From: CAWAND01 sp963797485
Lineage (GTDB): Bacteria > Chloroflexota > Anaerolineae > Anaerolineales > E44-bin32
Reading direction: 5' to 3'
Length of the DNA stretch: 64,000 nt
NCBI GenBank assembly: GCA_963797485.1
Contig: CAWCPF010000003.1
Span: 248,001 to 312,000, forward strand
Position numbers and translations under genes: made by a program. Position 1 is the first letter of the stretch. Each line of letters opens with the position of its first letter. The notes beneath the pieces were generated by a model. That model was not told the origin of the DNA and searched no databases. It saw only the letters and a list, made by a program, of their open reading frames with translations. Shown one piece after another: positions 9,957 to 19,206 of the stretch.

Positions 9957-11053
9957 GCGCCGACGCGCCGAGGTTCCCCGGCCGATTAGCTATCCAGCAG
10001 CGGGTCCTGCCCGCCTACCGGGCGGCGTTTTTCGAGGCGCTGGGTGAGATGTGCGCCGGCGGGCTGACCGTCTTGGCGGGAGGTCCCCGGCCGGGAGAAG
10101 CCATTTCAGCGGCGGATCGACTGCGCGAGGTCGAGCGGATCGAGTTGAGCAATCGACACTGGCTTTCGGGCGCCCTGTACCTATGCCAGCAGCCGGGCCT
10201 GCTTCCCTGGCTGCGCGATCATCCCCCGGACGCGCTGATCCTGGAGGCCAACCCTCGCTATCCGAGCAACTGGCGCGCCCGGGCCTGGGCGCGGAATCGG
10301 GGCCTGCCCGTGATTGGCTGGGGTTTGGGGACGCCCACCCAGGGCGGGCTTGGGAGATGGGCCCGGCGGCGCTTCCTGGCTGGGTTCGACGCGCTGATTG
10401 CCTACAGCACGCACGGCGCCGAGGCCTACCGCCAGATGGGTATGGCGCCCGAGCGAGTCTTCGTGGCCGTCAACGCTGTCAGCCCGGCGCCGGCGCGTCT
10501 GCCGGCCCGACCCCCGAAAGTCAGCGGGCCGCTGCGGGTCCTATACGTGGGCCGCTTGCAGCCCCGCAAGCGGCTGGATGTGCTCATCCGGGCCTGCGCC
10601 TCGCTCCTGCCGCCGGCGGAGCTGGTCATTGCCGGGGACGGCCCTGCGCGCAAGCAGCTCGAAGCGCAGGCGGCGCAGGCCTCGGCGTGGGTCAGCTTCC
10701 GGGGCCACCTCAGCGGCCAGGCCCTCGAAGACTTATACGGCTGGGCGGAGGTGTTTGCGCTTCCCGGCACCGGCGGCCTGGCTGTGCAGCAGGCGATGGC
10801 TCATGGTCTGCCGGTGATCGTCGGCGAAGGCGACGGCACGGCCCCGGACCTGGTGCGGCCGGGCAACGGCTGGCGGGTCGAGCCGGGCGACGAGGCGGGT
10901 TTGGCGGCAATTCTCAACCAGGCGCAGGCCGACCGGCCGCGCCTGGCCGCCATGGGCGACGCCTCGGCGCGAATCGTGACCGAAGAGATCAATATCCAGA
11001 CCATGGCGGCCACATTTGTGAAGGCCGTCACAAGCTTGGCCGGGAGGGCCTGA
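9953..11053 (+). CDS. GT4-family glycosyltransferase
   Basis: 366 residues, intact, GT-B fold. The C-terminal half shows RVLYVGRLQPRKRLDVLI, LVIAGDGPARKQLE, VSFRGHLSGQALEDLYGWA and AVQQAMAHGLPVIVGEGDG, the standard GT4 donor site. Residues 1-150 are the acceptor half, with LILEANPRYPSNW. The start is the ATG overlapping the FkbM stop by four bases. A TTGTGA-N6-TCACAA palindrome lies in its last 40 bases, upstream of the next gene. Exact sugar unknown. Confidence 0.85.
   Translation: MSADAPRFPGRLAIQQRVLPAYRAAFFEALGEMCAGGLTVLAGGPRPGEAISAADRLREVERIELSNRHWLSGALYLCQQPGLLPWLRDHPPDALILEANPRYPSNWRARAWARNRGLPVIGWGLGTPTQGGLGRWARRRFLAGFDALIAYSTHGAEAYRQMGMAPERVFVAVNAVSPAPARLPARPPKVSGPLRVLYVGRLQPRKRLDVLIRACASLLPPAELVIAGDGPARKQLEAQAAQASAWVSFRGHLSGQALEDLYGWAEVFALPGTGGLAVQQAMAHGLPVIVGEGDGTAPDLVRPGNGWRVEPGDEAGLAAILNQAQADRPRLAAMGDASARIVTEEINIQTMAATFVKAVTSLAGRA
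11016..11033. promoter_or_regulatory. Palindrome TTGTGA-N6-TCACAA, copy 2
   Basis: Perfect 6+6 inverted repeat at the 3' end of the GT4 gene, 21 bases before the next start codon (11055). The centre is GC-rich (AGGCCG), unlike copies 1, 5 and 7, so only the half-sites are conserved. Confidence 0.45.
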
Positions 11054-11054
11054 G

Positions 11055-12266
11055 GTGCGCATCCTGTATGTGGCCGATGGGAGAAGTCCGATCAGCCGGA
11101 GTTGGATGGCGCATTTCATCCAGGCGGGCGACGACGTCCATTTGGCTTCGACCTTTGAGTGCGAGCCCGTGGACGGTTTGGCCTCGTATCGGTTTGTGCC
11201 TGTCGGGCTGAGCCGCCGGCAAAGGACAGGCAGGCAAGCCCGGGCCGGCGGGCGTGGGCGGCGGCCATGGGGCGGGGTGAGGTTTCGGACCTGGGCTCGC
11301 GACTGGCTGGGTCCGTTGACGGTCGGCGCGGCGGCGCGCCGGTTGAGCCAGGTCCTGGACGAGGTGCAGCCTGAACTGGTGCATGCCATGCGCATCCCCT
11401 TCGAGGGCATTCTGGCGGCGGCGGCCGGGCCGCAGGCGCCGCTGCTGATTTCGTCGTGGGGCAATGACTTCACCCTGCATGCCGGTGCCGGTCCCCTGCT
11501 GTCCCGGCAAACACGCCAGACGCTGCAGCGCGCCGACGGATTGCATACCGATTGCCAGCGGGACCTGCGCCTGGCGTGGCGCTGGGGCTTCCCTCGCAAC
11601 CGGCTGCAGGTGGTGCTTCCCGGCAATGGGGGCGTGCCGCGCCAGATTTTCCATCCTGGCGACTCGTTGTCGGACCAGGATGGATCGCCCCTGGCGCAGA
11701 TCCTGGGTCATATTCCGCCCGCCGCGCCGGTGGTGGTCAACCCGCGTGGGCTTCGAGCCTATGTGCGCCAGGACACGTTCTTTGCCTCGATTCCCATCAT
11801 CCTGGAACGCCATCCCCAATGCATGTTTGTGTGTCCGGCCATGGCGGATGAGCCCGAGGCCGCCGAATGGGTGAGCCGGATGGGGATCGCGGAGCATGTC
11901 CGTCTGCTGCCTCGCTTGTCGCCCGAGGGAATGGCGGCGGTGTTCAGGCGGGCGCAAGTGGCCGTCTCACCCAGCCAGCATGACGGGACACCCAACACCC
12001 TGCTCGAGGCCATGGCCTGTGGCTGCTTCCCCGTGGCCGGCGATCTGGAATCGGTGCGCGAATGGATCGAGCCTGGTGAAAACGGCCTGCTGGTTGACGC
12101 GTCGGACCCCAGGGCTCTGGCCCGCGCCACGGCCGATGCGCTGGACGACGCTGGATTGCGCGAACGAGCTGCTCACCGGAACCAGGCTCTGGTGGCTGGC
12201 CGCGCGGACCGGATCCAGGTTATGAAGGCGGCACAGGCCTTCTACCGCCAATTGGCCTCAGCCTAG
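11055..12266 (+). CDS. GT4-like glycosyltransferase
   Basis: 403 residues, intact, starting with GTG (MRILYVADGRSPIS). N-terminal half with HAMRIPFEG and LISSWGNDFTLHA, as in GT4 enzymes acting on lipid-linked oligosaccharides. C-terminal half with VVNPRGLRAYVRQ, VRLLPRLSPEGMAAVFRRA and SPSQHDGTPNTLLEAMACGCFPV, the family donor-binding block. It is in line with the preceding gene (one base gap). The residues between about 45 and 80 are Arg/Gly-rich, an oddity that may be a flexible basic loop facing membrane phospholipid. Confidence 0.82.
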   Translation: MRILYVADGRSPISRSWMAHFIQAGDDVHLASTFECEPVDGLASYRFVPVGLSRRQRTGRQARAGGRGRRPWGGVRFRTWARDWLGPLTVGAAARRLSQVLDEVQPELVHAMRIPFEGILAAAAGPQAPLLISSWGNDFTLHAGAGPLLSRQTRQTLQRADGLHTDCQRDLRLAWRWGFPRNRLQVVLPGNGGVPRQIFHPGDSLSDQDGSPLAQILGHIPPAAPVVVNPRGLRAYVRQDTFFASIPIILERHPQCMFVCPAMADEPEAAEWVSRMGIAEHVRLLPRLSPEGMAAVFRRAQVAVSPSQHDGTPNTLLEAMACGCFPVAGDLESVREWIEPGENGLLVDASDPRALARATADALDDAGLRERAAHRNQALVAGRADRIQVMKAAQAFYRQLASA

Positions 12267-12294
12267 CCGCTCATCCTGGCCGAAAGGGCCCCGA

Positions 12295-12303
12295 TGCTAT
12301 AAT
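12295..12303 (+). promoter_or_regulatory. Extended -10 promoter element (TGC-TATAAT)
   Basis: Perfect TATAAT with TGN directly upstream, 63 bases before the ATG of the bi-domain oxidoreductase. No good -35 at 16-18 bases. It suggests a second promoter inside the glycan locus. Confidence 0.45.
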
Positions 12304-12365
12304 CCGAACGCCCGGGCTTGCGCCGCTGGCGTATGGGTGCCCAGGCCGCCACTCGGATCCGGCAG

Positions 12366-14533
12366 ATGAAACAGCTTATCCAGGATATGCGTTCAGGCGA
12401 AACCCACCTTGTCGACGTGCCCGTGCCTCAGCCTGGGCCCGGCGCCGCGTTGGTCCGGACGGCCGCCTCGGTGGTTTCCGCGGGCACCGAGCGGGCCACC
12501 ACCAGCTTTGGGGAGAAGAGCCTGCTGGGTAAGGCCCGCTCACGGCCGGACCTCGTCAGTCAACTGGTCGACAAGGCACGGCAGGAGGGTCCGCTGGCTG
12601 CCCTTGAGACCGTGCGCACCCGGCTGGGACAGCCCATGACGCTGGGCTACAGCTCGTCGGGAACGGTGGTGGCCGTCGGACCCGGGTTGACCGAGTTTCA
12701 CCCTGGTGACCGCGTGGTTTGCGCCGGAGGCGGCCATGCCGTCCATGCCGAGTATGCGCAAGTGCCAAGGCACCTGTTGGCGCATCTGCCGGACAACGTC
12801 AACTTCGAATCCGGCGCGTTTGCGACCCTTGGCGCCATCGCACTGCACGGCTTCAGACTGTGCGGGGTTCAAGTGGGCGAGCAAGTGGCTGTGATCGGAA
12901 TGGGGCTCCTGGGCCAGCTGGCCCTGGCCATCATCCAGGCATCCGGGGCGCGCGCCCTTGGGGTCGACCTGGCGCCCGAGCGAGTGGCGCTGGGGCGGGA
13001 ACAGGGATTTGAGGCCGTCGTCCGGGCGGAAGCTGAATCGGCCGGTTTGGCTTTCACACGAGGCGCCGGCTTTGACGCCGTGCTGATCTGCGCCGACACG
13101 ACCGACGATGATCCGGTCGAACTGGCCGGGGAGCTGGCCCGGGACCGGGCGCATGTGGCCGTCATCGGCGCTGTCGGGATGAACCTGCCGCGGCGCCTGT
13201 ACTACGCAAAGGAACTCCAGCTCGTGGTGTCGCGGTCCTACGGGCCCGGCCGCTACGATCCGTCCTACGAAGACGCCGGCCACGACTACCCCGTTGGCTA
13301 TGTGCGCTGGACGGAAGCCCGCAATCTTGAAGCCTTTGTGGCGCTCTTGGCCGGCGGCCTCGTCGACGTCACCCCCCTCATCAGCCATCGCATCCCCATT
13401 GACCAGGCTGCCGACGCCTACCGAGTGATTCGAGACCGCGAGTCCAGGTCACTGGGGGTCGTCTTGACCTACCCGGAGGCCGGAGTCCCCAGCCGATATG
13501 CCCGGCCGGCGGATCGAGTTGAAATCGCCTGCCGCCACCCACGCCGGCGGTCCGGCTCGGCGTGCTGGGCGCGGGTAATTTCGCCACCTCGACCGTTTTC
13601 CCAATCCTCGGCCGGCTCAAAGGCGTCGAAAAGGTCGGGCTGGCCTCGGCGGGCGGGCTGCGTGGGGCCGAAGCCGGACGGCGTTACGGTTTTGCGTACG
13701 CCACCAGCGACGAGCATGAGGTCTTCAACGATCCGAATATCAACACCGTCGCCATCCTGACCCGCCATGATCTGCATGCGCAGCAGGCGGTCGAGGGGCT
13801 GTCGGCCGGCAAGCACGTGCTGTGTGAGAAGCCGCCGGCGCTCACCCAGGCCGAGTTGAAAGAACTGCACGCGGCGCTTCAAACGGCTCACACACTGTAC
13901 AGCGTCGGCTACAACCGGCGTTTCGCGCCCTTTGTCAAGGAGTTGAAAGCCCACTTCGACCCGGCCGGCGAGCCGCTGGCCTGTTTAATCCGGGTCAATG
14001 CCGGCTGGATCCCGGAAGACCACTGGGTGCAGGACCCGGAAGAGGGCGGCGGACGGCTGTTGGGCGAGGCCTGCCATTTCGTGGATTTGATGCTGGCCAT
14101 CACCGGATCGCTGCCCGCCGAAGTCTGGGCCGGTGGGCTTCCCGATGCGGGCCGTTACCGAGGCGACAATTTTGGACTGCAGGTTCGATTCGAAAACGGA
14201 TCGCTTGGGACGCTGATCTACGTTGCCAACGGGGACCGCGGGGCCGGGAAGGAGCGCATCGAGGTCTTCGGCGGGGGCCGCTCCGGCGTGCTTGACGACT
14301 TCCGGACCTTGAAGCTGTTTGCAGGCAACACGCGCAAGTCTCGCCGGGCATGGCTGCGCCAGGACAAGGGACACCGCGCCCTGTGGGAGCAGTTTGTGAA
14401 TTCTGTCACAAACCATGGCCAGCCGCCAATCCCTTACGAGCAAATCCTGGCCACGTCCATGACCACCTTTGCCGCCCTCGAATTGCTCCAGACTGGCGAG
14501 CCGGTGACCGTTCACAGCCTGCCCTTGGAGTGA
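12366..14533 (+). CDS. Bi-domain oxidoreductase (zinc-type alcohol dehydrogenase fold + Gfo/Idh/MocA fold), frameshifted
   Basis: About 720 residues in two enzymes fused head to tail, an arrangement I know from other surface-polysaccharide loci. Residues 1-385 are an MDR-type dehydrogenase with the NAD(P) motif VIGMGLLGQLALA; the usual zinc-ligand cluster is not evident. Residues from about 395 form a Gfo/Idh/MocA domain: RLGVLGAGNFATSTVFP, NTVAILTRHDLHA, AGKHVLCEKPPALT (catalytic Lys) and YNRRFAP. The join is out of frame by one base near 13527, in the linker between domains. Because the linker tolerates variation the exact base is unclear, and two separate overlapping genes cannot be excluded. 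The ATG at 12366 (MKQLIQDMRSGE) is the family start. The stop overlaps the next ATG. Confidence 0.83.
14394..14411. promoter_or_regulatory. Palindrome TTGTGA-N6-TCACAA, copy 3
   Basis: Perfect 6+6 inverted repeat, extended to TTTGTGA...TCACAAA, inside the 3' end of the bi-domain oxidoreductase and 122 bases upstream of the heparinase-like start. Confidence 0.45.
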
Positions 14534-16634
14534 TGCTTTCCCCCAGCGCAGCGGTCGAAGCTGTCCGTCGCCTCGGCCTGAGGCCGCTGGCCCACTATGC
14601 CTGGTATCAACTGAAGCTGCGCAGCGGTTGGCTCCGCGTGCGCACCCCCGCGGGGAAGTGGACGGGCCAACTGCCGATGGCTTACAGGCAAGCCGCTCGG
14701 CCGGATGCTTTTCCAATGCCGGTCGATCACGTGCTGCAGGAGCGCCTGATGAGCCTGCCGGGGTCGAGCCGCGATCAGGCGGTCAGGGTTGCCGAGGACA
14801 TTCTCGCCGGTCGATTTCGAGCTCTTCGGCCGCGTGCCGGTGAATTTGGGCATGCCGCCGAACTGGGGCAGGTTTGTGCCCCTCGGCGATGCGCTCTCGT
14901 CCCTCACCGTCGGCTCGGACCGTCATTGGTCGATGTACCGCCTGGACGCGCTGGGTGACGACGTCAAGCTGATTTGGGAGCCTTCGCGTTTCGGCTGGGT
15001 GTACGGCTTGGGACGCGCCTTCACCTGGACGGGCGACGCCCGCTTCGCCTCGGGTTTCTCGACCTTGTTGGCATCCTGGCTTGACTCGAACCCGCCCAAC
15101 CTGGGGCCGCAGTGGATCTCAGGTCAGGAAGTGGCCATGCGCTTGATGGCGCTCATCTTTGCCTGGCGCGCCTTCGGGTCGTGGCTCGATGGGCGTGAGA
15201 GCCAGCGGGCGGCGTTGGCCGAAGTCATAGCCGTGCACTGGCGCCGGCTTCCGCCGACCCTGAACTACGCGCAAGCCCAGGACAACAATCACCTGCTGGT
15301 CGAAGCTGCGGCCCTGTTTGTCACTGGGCTGTGTTTCCCGGGTTGGTCCGAGGCCGCGAGATGGCGCAGCCTGGGCAGGGATTTGCTGGCCGGCGCGGCA
15401 GCCCGCCAGTTTTATCCCGATGGCGGTTATGTCCAACACTCGGTCAACTATGCTCGGTTGGCGCTTGAGACTCTGTTGTGGGCGGCCGCGGCCAGCCAGC
15501 GCGCCGGAGAACCGCTCCCCGAGGCGGCGCTGGCCGCCCTGGATCGCGGCGCCGATTGGCTTGAGGCGATGACACTTGGCGCCGCCGGCCGGGCACCGAA
15601 TTTCGGGCCCAATGACGGCGCCTATCTCCTGCCGCTGACGGCCTGCGACTACGCGGATTTTCGCCCGACGCTTGACGCCATCCGGCGTTTCCGCGGCCGG
15701 TCGCGTCTGCCATTGGGTGCCTGGTCCGAACTGGGCCATTGGCTCGGGCTGCCGGTGGGGGCCGATTCGGAAGCCGCCAGGCCGTCCACTGCCCTGGATG
15801 ACCGCCCTCTGGCCGGGCAGTACTTCCAGGGCTCTGGGCGCCTGAGGACCGTCTTGCGTTGTGCCCGCTTCGACCGCCGCCCCGGGCACGCCGATCAGCT
15901 GCACCTGGACGTTTGGTACGACGGGCAGGCCGTGACCCTGGATCCTGGCACCTATCTCTACCACGGCCCGGCGCCATGGGACAACGCTTTGGCCGGGGAG
16001 GAGGTCCATAACCTGCCCATGATCGACGGCCAGTCGGCCATGCATGCGCGCCGGGCGTTTCCTGTGGCTGGCATGGGCTCAGGCAGAATTCCTGGGTCGA
16101 TGGGGATCCGCTGGCGACCAACTCGAGGTCGTGGCAGCAACCCATACTGGCTACCGCCGTGAAGGGATTCGGATCCAGCGCAGTCTGCTGCGAGTTGGCG
16201 ATGCGGCCCTGGTGGTGGTGGATGAGGCCTTTGGGCCAGGCGAACACCGTCTGACCGCGGGCTGGAACCTCTCGAACACCGAATGGAAACCCGACGGGCG
16301 GCGGATGATCTTGGAGACCGAAAGAGGCCCCAGCCTCATGGAGTTCGCCGAGCCGGCCAGCGAACCGCGCGTCTACATCGGTGGGAAGCTCTACCACGGC
16401 GAGTCCGAAGGCGAGCAGCCGACCTGGGGATGGGCTTCGCCAACCTATGCGGTCCGTAAGCCATGCCTGCGGGCGGTGGCGGAGGTGCGCGGCCCCTTGC
16501 CGTTGCGGCTGGTCACCTGGTTTGTCTGGGAGCCGGCCGCGCGGGATGCCCTGGATGTGGACTGGACGGCGCCGCGAGTGGGAAAACCTCCGTGGAGCCA
16601 AATTCGCTGGGGACCCGAGCGACTGAGCCTGTGA
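14533..16634 (+). CDS. Heparinase II/III-like / alginate lyase family protein, two frameshifts
   Basis: About 700 residues. An N-terminal alpha/alpha toroid region includes WIWEPSRFGWVYGLGRAF-like and LNYAQAQDNNHLLVEAAAL blocks (the NNH stretch is the conserved active-site Asn-His). A C-terminal beta-sandwich heparinase II/III domain begins near RRPGHADQLHLDVWYDGQ (conserved His-Ala-Asp). Breaks occur at about 14815-14817 (one T too many in ttt, restoring AGRFELFGRVPVNLG) and about 16045-16060 (restoring GRFLWLAWAQAEF). Such proteins in glycan loci cleave or epimerise uronic-acid polymers, consistent with the UDP-uronate genes upstream. I see no clear signal peptide, so it may act in the cytoplasm on nascent chains. 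The start ATG overlaps the previous stop. Confidence 0.82.
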
Positions 16635-17869
16635 TGCATGTGCTGCTGATCCATCAGGCCTTTGCGGCCATTGACGAGCCGGGCGGGACCCGGCATCACG
16701 AGTTTGCGCGCTCGCTGGTCACACATGGGCATCAAGTGACCGTGATCACCGGAACGCGGAGCTACATGCTCGACGCGCCGACGGTCCCGGCCTCGAGGGT
16801 TGGAAGGACGATCGACCCGTACGGGGTCGAGATTGTGCGCTGCCGGACTTACGAGAGCTGGCACCGGTCGTTCTTCCGCCGGCTGGTGAGCTTTTTCAGT
16901 TTTATGGTCAGCTCGAGCTGGGCCGGATTATGGGTGCGGCACGTGGATGTCGTGTGGGGCACCTCACCGCCCATGTTTCAAACGGCTGGCGCCTGGGCGT
17001 TGGCCAGGTTCAAGGGGGTTGGTTTCTTGCTGGAGATCCGCGATTTGTGGCCGGAGTTCGCCGTGGCGGCCGGCGTATTGAGACAGCCGGTGTTGATACG
17101 GCTGTCCAAGTGGCTCGAACGTTTTCTCTACCGGCGGGCGGATCAACTGGTGGTCAATTCGCCTGGATTTGTTGGGCCGGTCAGGGATGCCGGGGCAGCC
17201 GTCGTCGAAGTCATCCCCAATGGGGTCGATCCCGACATGTTCGACCCAGCCGAAAACGGCGCAGCCTTCCGGCAAGAGCATGGCCTGGAGGGCAAGTTCG
17301 TGGTGCTGTATGCCGGGGCACACGGACTGTCCAACGATTTGGACCTGGTTCTGCGGGCCGCCCGGGAGATGGGCGATCAATCCGAAGTTGTTTTTGTGCT
17401 GATCGGGGACGGCAAGGAGAAGCCACGTCTGATGCAGGCCGCCGCTCACGAAGGGTTGGCCCAGGTGAGGTTTCTGCCCCCGCTGCCCAAGAACGAAATT
17501 CACCGAGCCCTGGCGGCCGCCGACGCCTGCCTGGCCGTCCTGAAACCCCTTCAAGCGTACAAGACCACCTACCCGAACAAGGTCTTCGACTACATGGCCG
17601 CCGGCAAGCCGGTCCTGTTGGCCATCGATGGCGCCATCCGGGACGTGGTGGAGGCGGCCGGCGCGGGCCTGTTTGTGGCGCCGGGTGAGGCTCAGGCCCT
17701 GACGGCGGCGGTGAGAAAGCTGCAGGCTGACCCGGAGCTTGGGCGGCAGATGGGCGCCCGGGGCCGGCGCGAAGTTGAAGTTTCCTTTAGCCGGGCGGCG
17801 CTGGCGTTGCAGATGGAAGTTGCGCTGAAGCGGGCGGCGGTCCGGAGCCGGCCAGGGAACCAGCCATGA
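16634..17869 (+). CDS. GT4-family glycosyltransferase (WbuB-like)
   Basis: 411 residues, intact. It has MHVLLIHQAF, GGTRHHEFARSLVTHGHQVTVITG at the N-terminus, and the donor half with VIPNGVDPDMFDP, FVVLYAGAHGLSNDLDLVL, FVLIGDGKEKPRL and YPNKVFDYMAAGKPVLLAIDG. This arrangement is close to WbuB, which adds L-FucNAc or a similar sugar to lipid-linked GlcNAc. The ATG at 16634 overlaps the upstream TGA by one base. Its own stop overlaps the sugar-transferase start (ATGA), so it is part of one operon. Confidence 0.88.
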   Translation: MHVLLIHQAFAAIDEPGGTRHHEFARSLVTHGHQVTVITGTRSYMLDAPTVPASRVGRTIDPYGVEIVRCRTYESWHRSFFRRLVSFFSFMVSSSWAGLWVRHVDVVWGTSPPMFQTAGAWALARFKGVGFLLEIRDLWPEFAVAAGVLRQPVLIRLSKWLERFLYRRADQLVVNSPGFVGPVRDAGAAVVEVIPNGVDPDMFDPAENGAAFRQEHGLEGKFVVLYAGAHGLSNDLDLVLRAAREMGDQSEVVFVLIGDGKEKPRLMQAAAHEGLAQVRFLPPLPKNEIHRALAAADACLAVLKPLQAYKTTYPNKVFDYMAAGKPVLLAIDGAIRDVVEAAGAGLFVAPGEAQALTAAVRKLQADPELGRQMGARGRREVEVSFSRAALALQMEVALKRAAVRSRPGNQP

Positions 17870-18501
17870 CGGGTCACTGGTTCCCGCCTGGCATGCCGAA
17901 AAGCAAGCGGCTGTTGGATCTGCTGCTGGCGGTCCCGGGCCTGGTCATCCTGAGTCCGGTGCTGGCGCTCATCGGTGCCCTGCTCTGGGCGGCGCAAGGC
18001 CGGCCGATCCTGTTCAGGCAGGTTCGACCCGGGTACCATGGCGCCCCGTTCACCGTGTTCAAATTCCGCTCGATGCGATCAGCCCAGCCGGCAGGCGGCG
18101 CCCCGCGGCCCGATGATGTCCGGCTGACAGGCATAGGCCGCTGGCTGCGCTCATTCAGCCTCGACGAGCTTCCTGAGCTGTGGAACGTTGTCCGAGGCGA
18201 GATGAGCCTGGTCGGACCCAGACCGCTGCTGATGCAATACCTGGCGCGATATGATCCTGAACAAGCCCGGCGGCATGATGTGTGGCCGGGGATCACCGGA
18301 TGGGCTCAGATCCATGGCCGGAATGCCCTCACCTGGGAGGACAAATTCAGGCTGGACGTGTGGTATGTGGATCATTGGTCGTTTGGCCTGGACATCAAAA
18401 TCCTGGCTTTGACCTTGTGGAAGGTCTTGAAGCGGGAGGGTATCAGCCAACCAGGTCAGGCGACGGCCGAGGAGTTCATGGGCGCACCGCGCCCGGATTG
18501 A
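17866..18501 (+). CDS. Polyprenyl-phosphate sugar-1-phosphate transferase (PglC/WcaJ catalytic-domain type)
   Basis: 211 residues, the short monotopic form. One N-terminal membrane or re-entrant helix (about 20-45), then the catalytic block: PILFRQVRPG, TVFKFRSMR, RLTGIGRWLRSFSLDELPELWNV and VRGEMSLVGPRPLL, with the Asp-Glu pair (DELPE) of this superfamily. It moves a sugar-1-phosphate from UDP-sugar to undecaprenyl phosphate, beginning repeat-unit assembly at the inner membrane face. It is the last gene of the glycan operon, translationally coupled to the GT4 gene. Confidence 0.92.
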   Translation: MTGHWFPPGMPKSKRLLDLLLAVPGLVILSPVLALIGALLWAAQGRPILFRQVRPGYHGAPFTVFKFRSMRSAQPAGGAPRPDDVRLTGIGRWLRSFSLDELPELWNVVRGEMSLVGPRPLLMQYLARYDPEQARRHDVWPGITGWAQIHGRNALTWEDKFRLDVWYVDHWSFGLDIKILALTLWKVLKREGISQPGQATAEEFMGAPRPD

Positions 18502-18946
18502 AAACCTGAGACTTGGCCGACCGGGATGCAGATTAGCACAACCTGCTAACTATTGACATAATGGCAAAGCGGGCGCCACGGGCAAAAGCTGGAATTCTCC
18601 TGTATACTTCAAAGGTCCATTGGCCGGCCACATACCGCAGCCAGGGCCGGACCGGCGCCCGTTTTGCGTGTCTGTGCCTGACCAGCCGGGCGGCTCTCCG
18701 GAACTCAGCGTCAAATTGTGCTGGCCACAGAATTGACTCGGGCCTGTGCGGATTGTGGTGGAATGGCACGTGGACCCACCCAGAGCAACGCAAGGTCCGA
18801 GGCCGAACAGGGAGCCAAGTCGAGCCTACAGGAGGCGAGTTTATCGACAGCAAAACCCCGGATGCAGGAGTTGTGCGATTTGCAAAGGCTCAGTACACTC
18901 ATTCAAGCGGCTGCGACCGTCGCGATTAGCCTAGGAGGAGGGCTCG
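18502..18946 (+). other. 445-bp region without a credible gene: leader of the 60-aa protein
   Basis: Less GC-rich than its surroundings. The open frames on both strands here are rich in Cys, Trp and Arg, lack ribosome sites and look accidental. It contains a small inverted repeat with a promoter-like element (18533-18562) and ends with AGGAGGAGGG just before the 60-aa gene. If transcription starts near 18570 the leader would be about 375 bases. I checked for tmRNA, RNase P, SRP and 6S signatures and saw none, but a structured or regulatory RNA remains possible. Confidence 0.5.
18533..18562 (+). promoter_or_regulatory. Inverted repeat TTAGCA-N5-TGCTAA followed by extended -10 (TGA-CATAAT)
   Basis: A 6-bp perfect inverted repeat (18533-18549) whose left arm could act as a weak -35 (TTAGCA) at 18 bases from CATAAT (18557-18562), with TG just upstream of the -10. 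The overlap of repeat and promoter would suit an operator. No other copy of the repeat was noticed. Confidence 0.35.
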
Positions 18947-19129
18947 ATGAAGAATCCACTTGAGTTCTACGACGTGAAGTCCCGCAAGAAGTTCACCTCG
19001 GCGGAATGGCGTATCGAGGTCAAGGAAGCCAGAGGGACCAAGCGCTATTTCGCCGTGGCCAAGGCGCCGGGCGCCAGCCACGAAGCTTGGCGGATTGTCA
19101 GCGCGGACTTCGCCAAGTCCAACATGTAG
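18947..19129 (+). CDS. Small basic protein, 60 residues, unknown function
   Basis: Begins MKNPLEFYDVKSRKKF after a strong ribosome site (AGGAGGAGGG, about 6 bases before the ATG) and ends before a strong terminator, so it is a monocistronic gene. The sequence is rich in Lys/Arg and aromatics, with no membrane segment, Cys pair or helix-turn-helix. The pattern of alternating charged and hydrophobic residues suggests a small beta-rich fold. I have an impression that similar short proteins exist in related genomes, but I cannot name the family. Confidence 0.72.
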   Translation: MKNPLEFYDVKSRKKFTSAEWRIEVKEARGTKRYFAVAKAPGASHEAWRIVSADFAKSNM

Positions 19130-19148
19130 GCATAACCTGGAGTACATC

Positions 19149-19183
19149 AAGCCGCCCACGGCTGTGGGCGGCTTGTTTGATTT
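19149..19183 (+). terminator. Rho-independent terminator after the 60-aa gene
   Basis: An 11-bp perfect stem (AAGCCGCCCAC / GTGGGCGGCTT) with a four-base loop, followed by a T-rich tail. It separates the small protein from the E1 cassette. Confidence 0.9.
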
Positions 19184-19189
19184 CCCTGA

Positions 19190-19198
19190 TGGTATGAT
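19190..19198 (+). promoter_or_regulatory. Extended -10 promoter element (TGG-TATGAT)
   Basis: It ends only 8 bases before the preferred ATG of the E1-alpha gene (19207), which would give a leaderless or nearly leaderless mRNA. No clear -35. Confidence 0.4.
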
Positions 19199-19206
19199 TG
19201 CCGGCG

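Noticed and set aside
18533..18929. Open frames of 106-122 codons on both strands in the gap before the 60-aa gene
   Set aside because: Composition is unlike the neighbours (many Cys, Trp, Arg), no ribosome sites, no motifs. Treated as chance frames in GC-rich DNA.
18502..18946. tmRNA, RNase P RNA, SRP RNA or 6S RNA in the non-coding region
   Set aside because: None of the diagnostic conserved blocks (for example GAGGAAAGTCC, the GGAAG/AGCAGCC SRP loop, or a tRNA-like end) is present.
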